A DNA stretch of 64,000 nucleotides from Rutidosis leptorrhynchoides (GCF_046630445.1 NC_092335.1:629021501-629085500); one strand, 5' to 3'. Shown: positions 12,390 to 26,222, counted from the first letter of the stretch. The notes: a model not told the origin generated them from the letters alone. A program made the numbers and translations.

Positions 12390-15018
12390 CTCTTTATATT
12401 ATAATAACAAAATTAAAAATAGATCATTTAAAACTCAAACCACTGATTCTAGCCTTCAATTGTCATTAACATCCATAATCTAGACCATCTAAATTTTCTA
12501 ATCAAGATTATGACCTCATAATCACCCTGATTATTTGTTTGATGACTAAATTACCCGTCTAATTAACGGGCGGAATATAATACTAAAAAATAAAATAGGA
12601 GACGTAAAGACACAGAGAAAATAACAAAATTATGGGTTCTAAGAAAATATCATTCATTCAGGACTTACAGCTTAAAAAACCCTAACTATCTCTCCCAAAA
12701 TAATCAACTAATATCTCAATTCGGTTATCATGTTTATATCATCGTCATCGTCACGATCGTATGCTACGAGAATCATAGCCGTCTTCTTCACGATTATAAG
12801 GTTTTACACATATCTCTTGAACCAATTATGATTTCTAGGGTTTTGTTATTTAATTTATGGGCATCGTTATTTAATTTCTAAGGTTTTGTTATATCAAATT
12901 TAGGAATTTCTTATTTTTTTTATTTCATTAATTCTGGTGTTGATTTCAATTTTATGATTTTTCATGTTTGTATGTATATTTTTTGTCCGTTTGTTTGTTA
13001 TTATTGAAAATTTTGATAGTTCAAAATGACATAAATTTAATCAAATAAATGTTATTTCTTACAATTAATCATAATTATGGTGTAAAATTGAAAAATTGAT
13101 GATCAGAAGGTTGGGTAAGCATCATATATATCCGTTTGTGGTATCCGTGTGTAAGTGTTTATGTGAAAAGTTGTTTTGTGTTGCAACCTGAATTTTTTGG
13201 TTGATCGTGGTATCTGTTCATGAATAATGAATGATGATAATGAAAGTTTTGATGTTTAGAAAATATTGTATGTACTTTTTAATGTACAATGATTGTTATA
13301 GCCTTATAGGGTTCCTATGCAGCAAAGTATCTTGTGTGCCTTCGAATCTTTACACGGAAATTGTTTCTTTGGAGAGAAACCAGCTGCTGTTTACTGTTCT
13401 AAAAAGGAAAGAAACCATCAGCTCCTTGTGTAAGTAAGATCCCGTTGCTGCAACTTTAGTTTTTAAATGAGAGTAATTAGTTCTTTGAAGAGAAACCACC
13501 AGCATATGTTTTGTAGCCTTAAGGTTGGCTCACGGTGTGCATCTAGACGATTAATGAAGATTAATGTAACACATTTAGTTTCACATGGAAGTAGTTACAT
13601 CGCTGGCCAACTGATTTCTACAACTAAATTGAGTCAAAAGGTGTTAAAAGTTAGGCTGTGTAGAGGATTATACGGGTATGTTTGGTATGTTATTTCAATT
13701 TTTTCATTAATCTGATTATTCCTGTTGCTTAATATCAATAATGCAAGTGTTGGTGTTATACTGTTCGGATCGAGTATCCTATCTAATGATTTATTTTCAG
13801 GGATTAGGATCGAGTAGAGTTCCAATTCAAGTGATATAATCAGCAAGGAAGGAAGAGTAAAGCAGTTGGTTTAAGGTATTTCATGTTTCAAGCTTTCAAA
13901 TCAAGTTCCAAAATGTAGGCATTTGACTTTATATAACAGATTTTCAATTCTATAAATCATTCTTTATACATCTGTTTTCGTTCATGGTAAATAACACGTT
14001 ATATATGAGTTCTTTGTGTGCTATTCTAGGCTTTGTTGTAGAAGACATATTTCGTATTTAACATCCACATTTCTATAAGTAGCGTTATTTCAGTTTGAGA
14101 TTACCAAATAGATACAAGTGCTCGTGTTACAAACTTCATCTTGCTTATTTTCAATGTCAGTATGATGAAGCAACAAATGGCAAAAATCATGTTTGTTTAC
14201 ATTCTTTCATGACTGGCCAAAAACCTCTTTGGGTTTCTAGGGATGCGAAACCCCTTTCCTTATGAATAAAGTCCATTTGTTTTATGTTTAATCTATAAAA
14301 AAGGAGGATAGGATTAAAAAAAAGACTAAACGGGAAATGGGTCAAACACTTAAACTGGTTCATTTGAATGCATAAGCTCTATAAAATCACTTTTTAAAGT
14401 TCAAAGAATTAACCATTTTATAAAATTTAAGTTCGTTTTCTCAAAGATTTGTCTCAAGTTATTGGTGATGATATCATTAAGTTATAAAAATCTTGGTTGT
14501 ACAATGTTTGTTTTTTGCTTTTTAAACAGTTCCTTAAGAAGAAAATATGATGCTTTGTGGAATGGTTTGCGGTTATAAACTCGAATTTTGTCCCAAAGTT
14601 AATTCATTTTATTTCTCAAATATTGTTTTCTTTTATCAGATGAAATCATTATCATTATATAACTAAATATAAATATAAATTAAATGTTGAAATCATTATC
14701 ATTGTAGGTAAAAATGGAGAAAGCTAAATGAATTAACTTTGGTAATCTCAAATAAAGATGTAAAAAGGGAGAGAGCTAAATGGGTAGCTTCTTCCAATAG
14801 GAGTAGAGATCGAAAAAAGGTTAGCACACAATTAAAAACCGAAAGTATAATATGTTATCACGATCTTCTTCTCTCCATATTCGATTGTAATTGTCATGTA
14901 ATTTTCGGCTTCAGCTTGATATCAGGCTGCATAGCAGTTTGGTTTGTAAACTATATTGTATTCTTGGTATATATTGAATCAACTTATTATTCATTATTGT
15001 ATGGAACTTTATGAACCT

Positions 15019-15983
15019 ATGCTGAGAAAAAATATGTTCTTCTTGATTTTTGGTATGTGGGTCATGGTGGTTGTTGCCCTGGCAAATGAGGGTAAAACTG
15101 TAATTTCATCATCATCATCAAGAAGGCCAAATATTGTAGATATTGGAGCTTTGTTAACAGTGAATTCGGATATTGGAAGGTCTATGAAGCCTGCAATTAT
15201 AGCTGTTGTTGATTTGATGATGTTAATGATGATCCAAACATTCTCGGTGACACCCAATTGAATCTCATTTTACATAATACTAATTGCAGTGGATTTCTTG
15301 GCACTATTGAAGGTAATAAAATGCTTTGTTAAATTTTACATTTTACTTCCAGTTATCAACTTAGTTTAATCATGTTTGCTTTTAAACAGGAAAAAATGCA
15401 CCTATATTGTTGTGTTTGTGTAACATACTTCAATTATAAAGTTTAATACTCTATAGCACATCCGAAAAGTATATATTTAAAACATTTTTATAAGAACACA
15501 ATCGCTTCCCAACTAATGGTGAGTGGTGACAATCATTTTTTTAAGATGTTTGCTGTGGCAAATTTCTTAAAGATATGTTAGGAATCAAAAGTCAAAGTTT
15601 GACTCTAAGCGCCACATCATATTTCATATGGCATGGTTTTACTTTCAAAGTTAACATCATGCACATGAATGTGATGTTTGAGATTAAGCTTCATGAATCA
15701 TTAATGAAAATCAAGTGTAATTTAATAGAACTTGGAATGTACTGTAATTGTCAAAGACTGGTCTTTGAATTTAAAAATCAAAGACTGGTCTTTGCTATGT
15801 TATGTAGCTTTGAGCTGATGGAGAATGACTTGGTGGCTGCAATCGGGCCGCAGTCATCAACCATAGCACATATTATCTCACACGTTTTAACGAGCTTCAC
15901 ATACCTCTACTTTTGTTTGGTGCTACGGATCTGACAATATCAGCTCTCCAATATCCTTGCTTCAGACCAGTCAAAACGATTAC
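15019..15983 (+). pseudogene. Glutamate receptor-like (GLR) gene fragment, first two exons
   Basis: Exon 1 (15019-15312) starts with a Met and a hydrophobic signal-peptide-like stretch (NMFFLIFGMWVMVVVALA), then RRPNIVDIGALLTVNSDIGR and KPAI, which mark the start of the extracellular ligand-binding (ANF-receptor) domain of plant GLR channels. A +1 shift near 15213 is needed before DDPNILGDTQLNL and NTNCSGFLGTIE. A GT donor follows at 15313. Exon 2 starts after an AG at 15807; after a one-base loss it reads MENDLVAAIGPQSSTIAHII, another GLR signature, and later words match SALQYP. Similarity stops near 15983. The transmembrane and pore parts are absent. It lies within Helitron B, so capture is likely. 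The preserved intron shows that genomic DNA, not mRNA, was captured. Confidence 0.8.
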
Positions 15984-16471
15984 TCCTTATATACTAAAAG
16001 CCTCGACAAATTACGTCGTTTGACTAAGCAAAACGACAAACAACCACTAACCTTAAATTAACCTACAGATTGAAACGCTATCACCTTCATCGCCACCAGT
16101 GACGATCAGCAACGCCATCGCCACCACCACCGCTCCCCCAAATGCGATTCCTCGACATACCACCACCAAATCGCTTCCACTCAGCCGCCAAATTTGCTCA
16201 CGATTCTAACGATTGAAGGTAGTTTTTTTTTGTTTTTTTTTAAGGTGCTGATTTGGGTATATCCTTTTTTGTTCAGTTGTTTGATGCGTTTGGTTAATTG
16301 CTGGTTATGATTTATGGGTTTCCTAATCGCTTTAAGGTTATGGTTTTGGGTTGGGGTAAAAAAGCTTTGTTCATTGTTATAGTGTCTTATTTTGAGTTTG
16401 TAGCTATAAGTTATATTTCGAATGACCACCACATTCAATATCATCTATAGGACACCCAGAACATTACTTTC

Positions 16472-16590
16472 ATTTTAGATCTTACAACCAGCTTCAAAAG
16501 GGTCAAGATTGGGTTATTTTTGATGATACATCATCTGCTACAAGTGCTCTTAAGCAGATGCAGGGTTCTGTTTTATGACAAACATATGAT
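16472..16590 (+). pseudogene. RRM fragment like U1A/U2B'' snRNP protein
   Basis: Translated pieces read ILDL, then after a one-base shift GQDWVIFDDTSSATSALKQM, then QGSV and, after another one-base shift, YDK. This order (ILD, the RNP1-like KRGQxWVxF, the SSATxALxxMQG helix, FYDK) is that of the first RRM of U1A/U2B''-type spliceosomal proteins. Only the middle of one RRM is present. An intron-like stretch with GT at 16217 and AG at 16450 precedes it, and a CA-rich exon-like stretch lies at 16080-16210. The three frame breaks make it non-functional. It lies in Helitron B, 0.5 kb downstream of the GLR fragment. Confidence 0.7.
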
Positions 16591-17323
16591 AAGTTCCAAT
16601 TACTTAATTTATTTATTTTTCTTCGATTTAGCTGGAAATAACTTGAAAGTTGATAAACCCTTATAAATTTGTAAATGTTAGTTTGGAGTACACATTGTCT
16701 TTCTATTGGACTAATAACCTATTTTCTTTATAAATTGAATAATTGGCACATTCTGTATATGAATATGGTTAATATTGGTTAACCACGTACTGTATATGAA
16801 TACAGTCAATCTGGCCTCTTATCTTTTACAGAAATATGTATAAATTGGTTGACCAATATTAACCAATTTGGTTGATATTTTAATAGACTTTAATGATTAA
16901 CTTTCGGTGTTTTTTTTAATTGTGATAAATGATGGTGTTTGTATGAAGTTATTGGTTTTTAGTTGTTCCAGGCAGATAGATTACGCGTTGTTACCTTGAA
17001 GCAGATTCAAAGTATACTCACAATAAAGCAAACGACTTTTCCTTTCTATACAATTCATCAACACGTTAAGAGATTAGAATCATGGAGTATGTTTGTGGTA
17101 AACTTGGCCTGAAAATTAAGTAGAAAGTCTTGCTTTTTAGCGACGTTGTGGTTTACAACTTTGTTTTATTTGGTTTTTGCAATATTAATACACCGTTATT
17201 TCTAATATTGTTTTGCTTCCTAATCAACCTAACATATACTATATACAATACTATTAATGGAACAAATAGAAATTTGATTTGATTCATAAAAAAATCCCGC
17301 TAATTCGCGGGTTTTAAGCTAGT

Positions 17324-17460
17324 TATTATTATTAGTATTAAGTATTATTATAAATATTATTGTTTTTATTGTAAAAATAATACAACTTTTTATTTACTAA
17401 TATTATTATTATTATTATCATAATTTTTATATATTTTTATTATCATTATTATTATTATTA

Positions 17461-17530
<70 letters not shown>

Positions 17531-17575
17531 GGTTATTATTATTATTATGGTTATTATTATTATAATAATTATTAT

Positions 17576-17610
<35 letters not shown>

Positions 17611-18786
17611 AAAAAATACAACTTTTTATTTATTATTATTAATATTATTTTACCAAATAAATATTAGTTATATAAAAATATATTTAATACATATAACATA
17701 ACTATATTAATATTTTTATAATAAATATTAATTATTTATTATAAATATATAAAATAAATATATTTAATAATTTATTAATGAAACATATAATTTATTAATA
17801 TAACAATTATATCACTAATAATATATAAAAATTTGTTCAATTACAATTATATGTGTTAATATATATTATTGATATAGGTTCGTGAATCCGAGGCCAACCG
17901 TGCAATTGTTCATTTTCGTCGCACTCATATTACTACAAAATACTGTATCGTGAGTTTAATTGCTCCATTCTTATTAATTGTTTTTGCAATATATATTTTT
18001 GGGTTGAGAATACATGCGCTGCTTTTATAAATGTTTGACGAAATAGACACAAGTACTTAAAAACATTCCTCGACTGAATTGTTATACCGGATATCCATGC
18101 TCTAGCTTGGTATCCTAAGAATTAGTGTTTATTATATTTGCCACTAATTGACACGAATCCTAAAGATAGATCTATGGGCATTAACACGCCCCAGTCAGAG
18201 AATTTGAACTGCTTTAGTACTTCTAGTTTTAGCATACCAGATTGCGAGATGCCTGTATGTTGGGGATATTCTATATGAATTTTGTTAGTTTTGGTTACCA
18301 GGCAACTTATCGTGAGAATGATTTTATACAGATGTGATTCCTATATGTTGTTTAAAAATGAAATCTTGTGGTCTATTAAAATTATTGAAAATCATTGTTT
18401 ATGATAAATCAATGAACTCACTAACCTTTTGGTTGACACTTTTAAGCATGTTTATTCTTAGGTATTAAAGAAATCTTCTGCTGTGCATTTGCTCATTTTA
18501 AAGATAATACATGGAGTCGTTCATGACATATTTCAAAAGACGTTGCATTTCAAATCATCACCGAGTATCATATTTTCATATCGTCACAGTTGTTATGTTG
18601 AAAAATATTATTTATGATGATTGTCTATACGTAGAAGTCATCAGTTGTCAAAAACCTTGGATTTATATATGATGTGTCTTTTAAAAGAATGCAATGTTTG
18701 TAAAACATATCATATAGAGGTCAATACCTCGTTGTGGGACCGTAGATAACGTACCGCGTCAGTAGCGATTTTGGCTGGATGTTACA
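17324..18786 (+). repeat. 3' part of a chromovirus-like LTR, with (ATT)n array
   Basis: The left part is an ATT/AT-rich array (17324-17880). From about 17880 the sequence is homologous to the 3' half of the solo LTR at 18792-22241 and to the reverse complement of the LTR at 24832-28907: shared words include GAGAATACATGCGCTGCTTTTATAAATG in divided form, AATCCTAAAGATAGATCTAT, and AAGCATGTTTATTCT. The right end is probably at ...GTTACA (18786), but this terminus is not confirmed by a second copy. It would be the continuation of the host sequence left of Helitron A. Confidence 0.6.
17398..17612. repeat. (ATT)n microsatellite
   Basis: Long ATT/TTA array with a few G interruptions. The apparent 64-codon minus frame of Asn residues across it is a by-product of the repeat. 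Confidence 0.9.
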
Positions 18787-21700
18787 ATAGCTGTAGTGAC
18801 CCGAACTTTTCCATGTTTATATATATTAATTGAGATTGATATTTACATGACTAAATGTTTCCAATGTGTTAAGCAATCAAACTTGTTAAGACTTGATTAA
18901 TTGAAATAGGTTTCATATAGACAATTGACCACCCAAGTTGACCGGTGATTTACGAACGTTAAAACTTGTAAAAATTATACGATGACATATATATATGGTT
19001 ATATATATAGTTAACATGATTTTATTATAAGTAAGTATCTCATTAGATATTTTAACAATGAGTTATATGCATAAAAATGAGACTATTAAATTAAAAAACT
19101 CGAAAACGATATATATAACGATTATCGTTATAACAACGTCTTACTAGGTACATATGAATCATATTAAGATATTGATACACTTGGTTAATTATGTTAAATG
19201 ATAAGTAAATATATCACTAAGTGTATTAACAAGGAACTACATATGTAAAAATAAGACTACTAACTTAAGGATTTCGAAACGAGACATATATGTAATGATT
19301 ATCGTTGTAACGACATTTAACTGTATATATATCATACTAAGATATATTATATATCATAATATCATGATAATGTAACAATTTAATATCTCATTTGATATAA
19401 TAAACAATGGGTTAACAACATTTAACAAGATCGTTAACCTAAAGGTTTCAAAACAACATTTACATGTAACGACTAATGATGACTTAACGACTCAGTTAAA
19501 ATGTATATAAATGTAGTGTTTTAATATGTATTCATACACTTTTGAAAGACTTCAAGACACTTATCAAAATACTTATACTTAACAAAAATGCTTACAATTA
19601 CATCCTCGTTCAGTTTCATCAACAATTCTACTCGTATGCACCCGTATTCGTACTCGTACAATACACAGCTTTTAGATGTATGTACTATTGGTATATACAC
19701 TCCAATGATCAGCTCTTAGTAGCCCATGTGAGTCACCTAACATATGTGGGAACCATCATTTGGAAACTAGCATGAAATATCTCATAAAATTACAAAAATA
19801 TTAGTAATCATTCATGACTTATTTACATGAAAACAAAATTACATATCCTTTATATCTAATCCATATACCAACGTCAAAAAACACCTACAAACACTTTCAT
19901 TTTTCAATTTTATTCATCTAATTGATCTCTCTCAAGTTCCATCTTCAAGTTCTAAGTGTTCTTCATAAATTCCATAAGTATAGTTTCATAAAAATCAAGA
20001 ATACTTCCAAGTTTGCAAGTCTACTTCCAAGCTTTCTAATCCATTCCAAGTAATCATCTAAGATCAAGGAACCTTTGTTATTTACAGTAGGTTATCTTTC
20101 TAATTCAAGGTAATATTCATATTCAAACTTTGATTCAATTTCTACAACTATAACAATCTTATTTCGAGTGAAAATCTTACTTGAACTGTTTTCGTGTCAT
20201 GATTCTGCTTCAAGAACTTTCAAGCCATCCAAGGATCCTTTGAAGCTAGATCCATTTTTCTCATTTCTAGTAGTTTTATACAGAAAACTTGAGGTAGTAA
20301 TGATGTTCATAACATCATTCGATTCATACATATAAAGCTATCTTATTCGAAGGTTTAAACTTGTAATCACTAGAACATAGTTTAGTTAATTCTAAACTTG
20401 TTCGCAAACAAAAGTTAATCCTTCTAACTTGACTTTTAAAATCAACTAAACACATGTTCTATATCTATATGATATGCTAACTTAATGATTTAAAACCTGA
20501 AAACACGATGAACACCATAAAATCGGATATACGCCGTCGTAGTGAAACCGGGGGCTGTTTTGGTTTGGATAATTAAAAACTATGACAAACTTTGATTTAA
20601 AAGTTGTTCTTCTGGGAAAATGATTTTTCATATGAACTTGAAACTATATCCAAAAATCTTGGTTAAACTGAAAGTGAAAGTATGTTTTTTAAAATGGTCA
20701 TCAAGATGTCGTTCTTTCGACGAAAATGACTACCTCTTTAGTAATTGACATGTAACTTAAATTTCTGACTATAAACCTATACTTTTTCTGTTTGGATTCT
20801 TAAATTAGAGTTCAATATGAAACTATAGCAATTTGATTCACTCAAAACGGATTTAAAATGAAAAAGTTATGGGTAAAACAAGATTAGATATTTTTGATCT
20901 TTTTAGCTACGGGAAATGTTTAACAAATCTATACAAATCATATCCTAGCTAACTTATATTGTATTATACACGTATTTTAATATATTATGTAATCTTGGGA
21001 TACCATAGACACGTATTCAAATGTTTTGACATATCATATCGACCCATGTATATATATTATTTGGAACAACCATAGACACTCTATATGGAGTTAGCTATAC
21101 AGGGTTGAGGTGGATTCCAAAAATATATATACTTTGAGTTGTAATCTAGCCTGAGACATGTATACACTGGGTCGTGAATTGATTCAAGATAATATATATC
21201 GATTTATTTCTGTACATCTAACTGTGGACAACTAGTTGTAGGTTACTAACGAGGACAGCTGACTTAATACACTCAAATCTTTAAAATATAATAAAAATGG
21301 TTGTAATTATATTTTGATCATACTTTGATATATATGTACATATTTGTATAGGTTAGTAAATCGATCTGTGGCCAAGTCTTATTTCCGAGGAAGGAAATAT
21401 CTGTGAAAGTGAGTTATAGTCCCACTTTTAAAATCTAATATTTTTGGGATGAGAATACATGCAGGTTTTATAAATGATTTACAAAATAGACACAAGTACG
21501 TGAAACTACATTCTATGGTTGAATTATCGAAATCGAATATGCCCCTTTTTATTAAGTCTGGTAATCTAAGAATTAGGGAACAGACACCCTAATTGACGCT
21601 AATCCTAAAGATAGATCTATTGGGCCTAACAAACCCCATCCAAAGTACCGGATGCTTTAGTACTTCGAAATTTATATCATATCCGAAGGGTGTCCCGGAA

Positions 21701-22246
21701 TGATGGGGATATTCTTATATATGCATCTTGTTAATGTCGGTTACCAGGTGTTCACCATATGAATGATTTTTATCTCTATGTATGGGATGTGTATTGAAAT
21801 ATGAAATCTTGTGGTCTATTGTTACGATTTGATATATATAGGTTAAACCTATAACTCACCAACATTTTTGTTGACGTTTAAAGCATGTTTATTCTCAGGT
21901 GAATACTAAGAGCTTCCGCTATTGCATACTAAAATAAGGACAAGATTTGGAGTCCATGTTTATATGATATTGTGTAAAAACTGCATTCAAGAAGCATATG
22001 TCGATGTAATATATTTCTATTGTAAACCATTATGTAATGGTCGTGTGTAAACAGTATATTTTAGATTATCATTATTTGATAATCTACGTAATGTTTTTAA
22101 AACCTTTATTGATAAAATAAAGGTTATGGTTGTTTTAAAAATGAATGCAGTCTTTGAAAAACGTCTCATATAGAGGTCAAAACCTCGCAACGAAATCAAT
22201 TAATATGGAACGTTTATAATCAATATGAACGGGACATTTCAATAGC
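18787..22246 (+). mobile_element. Solo LTR (18792-22241) with ATAGC target duplication
   Basis: The LTR begins TGTAGTGACCC at 18792 and ends GGGACATTTCA at 22241. Both sides carry ATAGC (18787-18791 and 22242-22246), so it is an independent insertion reduced to one LTR, 3450 bp long. Its right 2.4 kb is colinear with 1-2417. Its 3' half is also related, more distantly, to the LTRs at 24832-28907, 50321-54454 and 55123-58969 in reverse orientation. It is non-coding, with no PBS or internal region. Confidence 0.92.
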
Positions 22247-22856
22247 CGGCGGCTATAATAGTTTTATTCGGTGGTTTTCGATAATTATCTCAAACCGGAC
22301 TCGTTTTTTGATCAGCAAGTAGCTTGAGGGTTACGTAATTCCATATTTAAACCATAGCCATCAGCTCTAGTGACTTAGCCGACGGCTCTAATACCTTGGA
22401 GAAGCAGCAAACTTCTGGAGCACGAAATTTCCAAAAATAGATCATAGCCGGCGACTATAATGGTCATAGCTAGCGGCTCTAGTGCATAGCTTGACTTGTA
22501 GGAGAAGAAAAACTTGAACGACAAAATTTTTAACTTTTTTGTACACAGTCGCCAAGTTTTATAGTCATAATTGAGGGCTTTCCAATACCAAATCCGGTAA
22601 CTATTTTGACTTTAGTTTAGTCCTTTGTCTCGCGGTCATTTTGACAGGTGGATCGTCTTCAATGGAGTTCGGATGATCAAAATATGGCCAAAACTGTGCC
22701 AAGTCGCAAATTTTCTAAATATTTTCAGAATTTCTTCAATATTTAGCTCACTTTGCACCAACATCTCGCATATGATCCTATAATCAACATTAACATAATA
22801 AAGCATCAAAAGTTAATAACATTGACTATAAACGTATAAATTATGCTAAAATAAAT
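22247..22856. other. Spacer with repeated AGCCGNCGGCT palindromes
   Basis: No coding signal. Five copies of an 11-bp palindromic motif lie at 22244-22254, 22356-22366, 22377-22387, 22446-22456 and 22468-22478, most preceded by AT and followed by a TATAAT or TCTARTG stretch. Two pairs are 21 and 22 bp apart. The rest (22480-22856) shows nothing I recognise. Confidence 0.7.
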
Positions 22857-22861
22857 GATGT
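22857..22861. repeat. Target-site duplication GATGT (left)
   Basis: Identical to 54777-54781, 32 kb away. The pair brackets the outermost element of the nest. Confidence 0.85.
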
Positions 22862-24831
22862 TGTAAGTAACTAGAGGGGGGTGAATAGTTACTTAATACG
22901 TTTTAACAAATTTTCGATTAATCACCAAATTCGATTGACTATGATCAACCAATTCAACTCAAACTTGATGTGTATGATGTGTATGTTCAAAATGATGAAT
23001 AAAGTAATGTAAAGAACATAGACACAAGGATTTATAGTGGTTCGGGTGGATGTTAACTAATCCACCTTAATCCACTCCCCGATTACACTAATCGGGATTT
23101 CTTGCTTCACTAAACACTTTTCTCCAAACCCGGTGGAGATCCGATTTACAAGTCTTCAACTTCTTTGGTAGACAACAAACATAATCTTTCTATCCCTTCG
23201 AAAGATCAACTCCAACCTAGATCAACTTGTCTTTACATTGGACAAGTATTAATCTCCAAATAAGATTAATCAACTTCCTAAGTCCCTTTAAGGAAGTAGA
23301 TCACTAAGCTAGCCTATGCTTATACTAATTGAAGTTACAAGACTCATACACTTTGCAATGATGATCCTAAGACAATACTAGGACATACATTACACTAAGT
23401 AAACTCACAAGATAAATGATTTTGATTAGTAAGTTTACAACAACCAAATTCTATATCTATAAGATCATAGAATCTTCTCTTGTTTGATCACATTTGAGTA
23501 GTAATTAAAGCACTTGTGATCTATGGAAATAAGCCTTTAAAATATGCAAGAGGGTCATCTTCAAATGCTCTTCAATGCTTGCCTTTTATAGTGAGATTCA
23601 AAAAATAGTCGTTGTCACATGGTTGCCGACACGGTCGATCGTGCGTGCTTCAGTCCAAATTATGTATCCGTTGTATAGCCGTTTGACTCAGATTTGAACA
23701 TCACATTTTGGAACCTTTACTCCATCTAGCACCTGCAAGAGAAAGCCAACATCCTATACAAGTACTATATGCATTAAGTGTGTGAGATTTGATCTTATTG
23801 AGTGTAAATGACATAACACTCCAAAAGTGGTAAATCCAACATTCTTGGAGAAGTGTCTTGATTGATATTTTGGGTAATCTCAGTTTAATCAAGACTTAGT
23901 TAGCCACATTAATGCATTTGGTTCAATCCTAAAGACCAGTCAACATGTCATTAACTTCCTAGTTTCAATCAATCACAAGTCATGTTCATTTTAAGATTAA
24001 TTGAATGATGTCTTTCTAAACTAAGTATTAAGTATGTAAAGACATCAATGTTAAGTCATACTTGGACAAGTAAACACAATGTGTTACTTAGACAAGACCA
24101 AATAGACAATTGACCATTACTCCTTTGTGAACCATTTTACACTTAATTTATTAGAGTAGACTAGTTACTTGAATCCTAGTATTATAACTTGTAAACACAT
24201 AGCAAACATAGTAATCAAGTTGGTAAATTGATGAGTATTAAACATATTAGCAAGTAGCAAGTAATACTTACACATAGCAAGAGATAGTTATCCTAAAATG
24301 AATCATATAGATATTTGCACAACACTATGGTTTAAGCTTTAGCAAGATTAATGTGTAAGCACACATTAATGTCCAACACATGCACAAGGGAAGAGAAATC
24401 TCTAGTTAGGACTTGGTGACCATCCTAAATGTATCTAAGTGAATTTTAGGATTACAAGTCTTTACTCAAAAGCATTGTTCTTCATTTAGCCTAAATTTGT
24501 CACTAAGTAAACTTTAATTGTAATTAGTGTTCTAGTGACATTAGCTTATGTGTGTTGGTACTTGGTGATCATCCTAAGAATGTCTAGACAGATTTTAAGA
24601 TCACAAGTTATTGATTAACACTTATGTGTTATGCCTAATTATGGTTAATTTGTCACTAAGATGTAATTAAGCTTAATTACCCAAGATTAGTGTTTTTATG
24701 ACCAAGACTCAATTGAGTATGGAAAGGACATTTATTCAAAGCGTGTTGAAAAAGGTTTCATGAATTATAGATGTCGGAAACTAGTCAAACTAAATTTGGT
24801 CAAAAATGGTGACAGACAAAACTGAGGTCGC
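22862..24831 (+). mobile_element. Left segment of a probable solo LTR (continues at 54460-54776)
   Basis: It begins TGTAAGTAACTAGAGGGGGG. The partner segment ends CAACCAACA at 54776, and GATGT flanks both. Without the nested elements it would be about 2.3 kb, with TGT...ACA ends and no coding sequence, as expected of a solo LTR. The opening CTAGAGGGGGGTGAATAG is reminiscent of Copia SIRE/Maximus LTRs, which is recall and not proof. It has a CGGTCGATCG palindrome near 23632. The strand is arbitrary. Confidence 0.75.
24827..24831. repeat. Target-site duplication GTCGC (left)
   Basis: Identical to 54455-54459, directly outside the other end of the chromovirus-like element. Confidence 0.88.
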
Positions 24832-26153
24832 CGAGACGACCCGTCCTAATCCATAAGGACGAATACAATAACATATGGTTACATTGCGAGGTATATGACC
24901 TCTATATGATACATTTTACAAATATTGCATTCGTTTTTAAAAGATAAACTTTCTTTACATCGAAAGTTGACGGCATGCATACCATTTCATAACACATCCT
25001 ACTATAATTGACTTAATAATAATGTTGATGAACTCAACGACTCGAATGCAACGTCTTTCAAAATATGTCATGACTGACTCCAAGTAATATCTCTAAAATG
25101 AGCAAATGCACAACGGAAGATTTCTTTCATACCCGAGAATAAACATGCTTTAAAGTGTCAACCAAAAGGTTGGTGAGTTCATTAGTTTAACATAAACAAT
25201 CATTTCCGTTATTTTAATAGACCACAAGATTTTCATTTCCATTTCTCATAAACATACATCTCGTATCAGGCATTTCGCAAACTGCATAGAGATAAAAATC
25301 ATTCATATAGTGAACACCTGGTAACCGACCTTAACAAGATGCATATAGAATATCCCCTATCATTTCGGGACTCCCTTCGAACATGATAAATTGGAAGTAC
25401 TAAAGCATCCGGTACTTTGAATGGGGATTATTGGGCCCAATAGATCTATCTTTAGGATCCGCGTCAATTAGGGTGTCTGTTCCCTAATTCGTAGATTACC
25501 AAACTAAAAAGGGGCATATTCGGTTTAATAATCCAGCCATAGAATGTAGTTTTAAGTACTTGTGTCTATTTCATCAAACATTTATAAAAGCAGCGCATGT
25601 ATTCTCAGTCCCAAAAAAATATATATTGAAAAAGCATTTAAAAAGGGAGCAAATGAAACTCACTATACTGTATTTTGTAGTAAAAATACATATGACGACA
25701 TTGAACAATGCAGGGTTGGCCTCGGATTCACGAACCTATATTATTCATATATATGTTAATACACATAATCGTAATCGAGCAGATTTATATATTACTGGTG
25801 ATATAAATGTTATAGTAATAATTTATATGTTTATATTTTAATATCATAGTATTGACATATTAAAAGTTTTGGTTATATAATATTAATTATATCATTACAT
25901 TAATAATTTTAATAACTAATATTTATATTTGAATTATCATAATACATTTATTAATATAAATGTAGTAAGTACCTGTTAAAATATTTTTAATACATAATTT
26001 ATATCGATATGTTTAGATATTCAAAGCTTTTAATATGTTAATATTTTAAGTAATTACAAATTATTTAGTTATATGAAAACATAATATATTATATTATTAA
26101 TAATTATTTATATACTTGTTAATATGTCATTTAAAAATATATGCTTATATATG

Positions 26154-26156
<3 letters not shown>

Positions 26157-26219
<63 letters not shown>
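26157..26219. repeat. (AT)n microsatellite
   Basis: AT run in the LTR; the paralogous tract is at 51635-51701. Confidence 0.95.

Positions 26220-26222
<3 letters not shown>

Noticed and set aside
13231..13715. Captured zinc-finger-like gene piece in Helitron B
   Set aside because: Transcript-like look and short open frames, but no motif I could assign; left as unnamed within the Helitron.
17427..17621. Poly-Asn protein
   Set aside because: Translation of an ATT microsatellite.
25560..25841. ORF recurring at 51115-51330 and 63760-63957
   Set aside because: Recurs because it lies in the related LTRs; overlapping frames are open and there is no domain.
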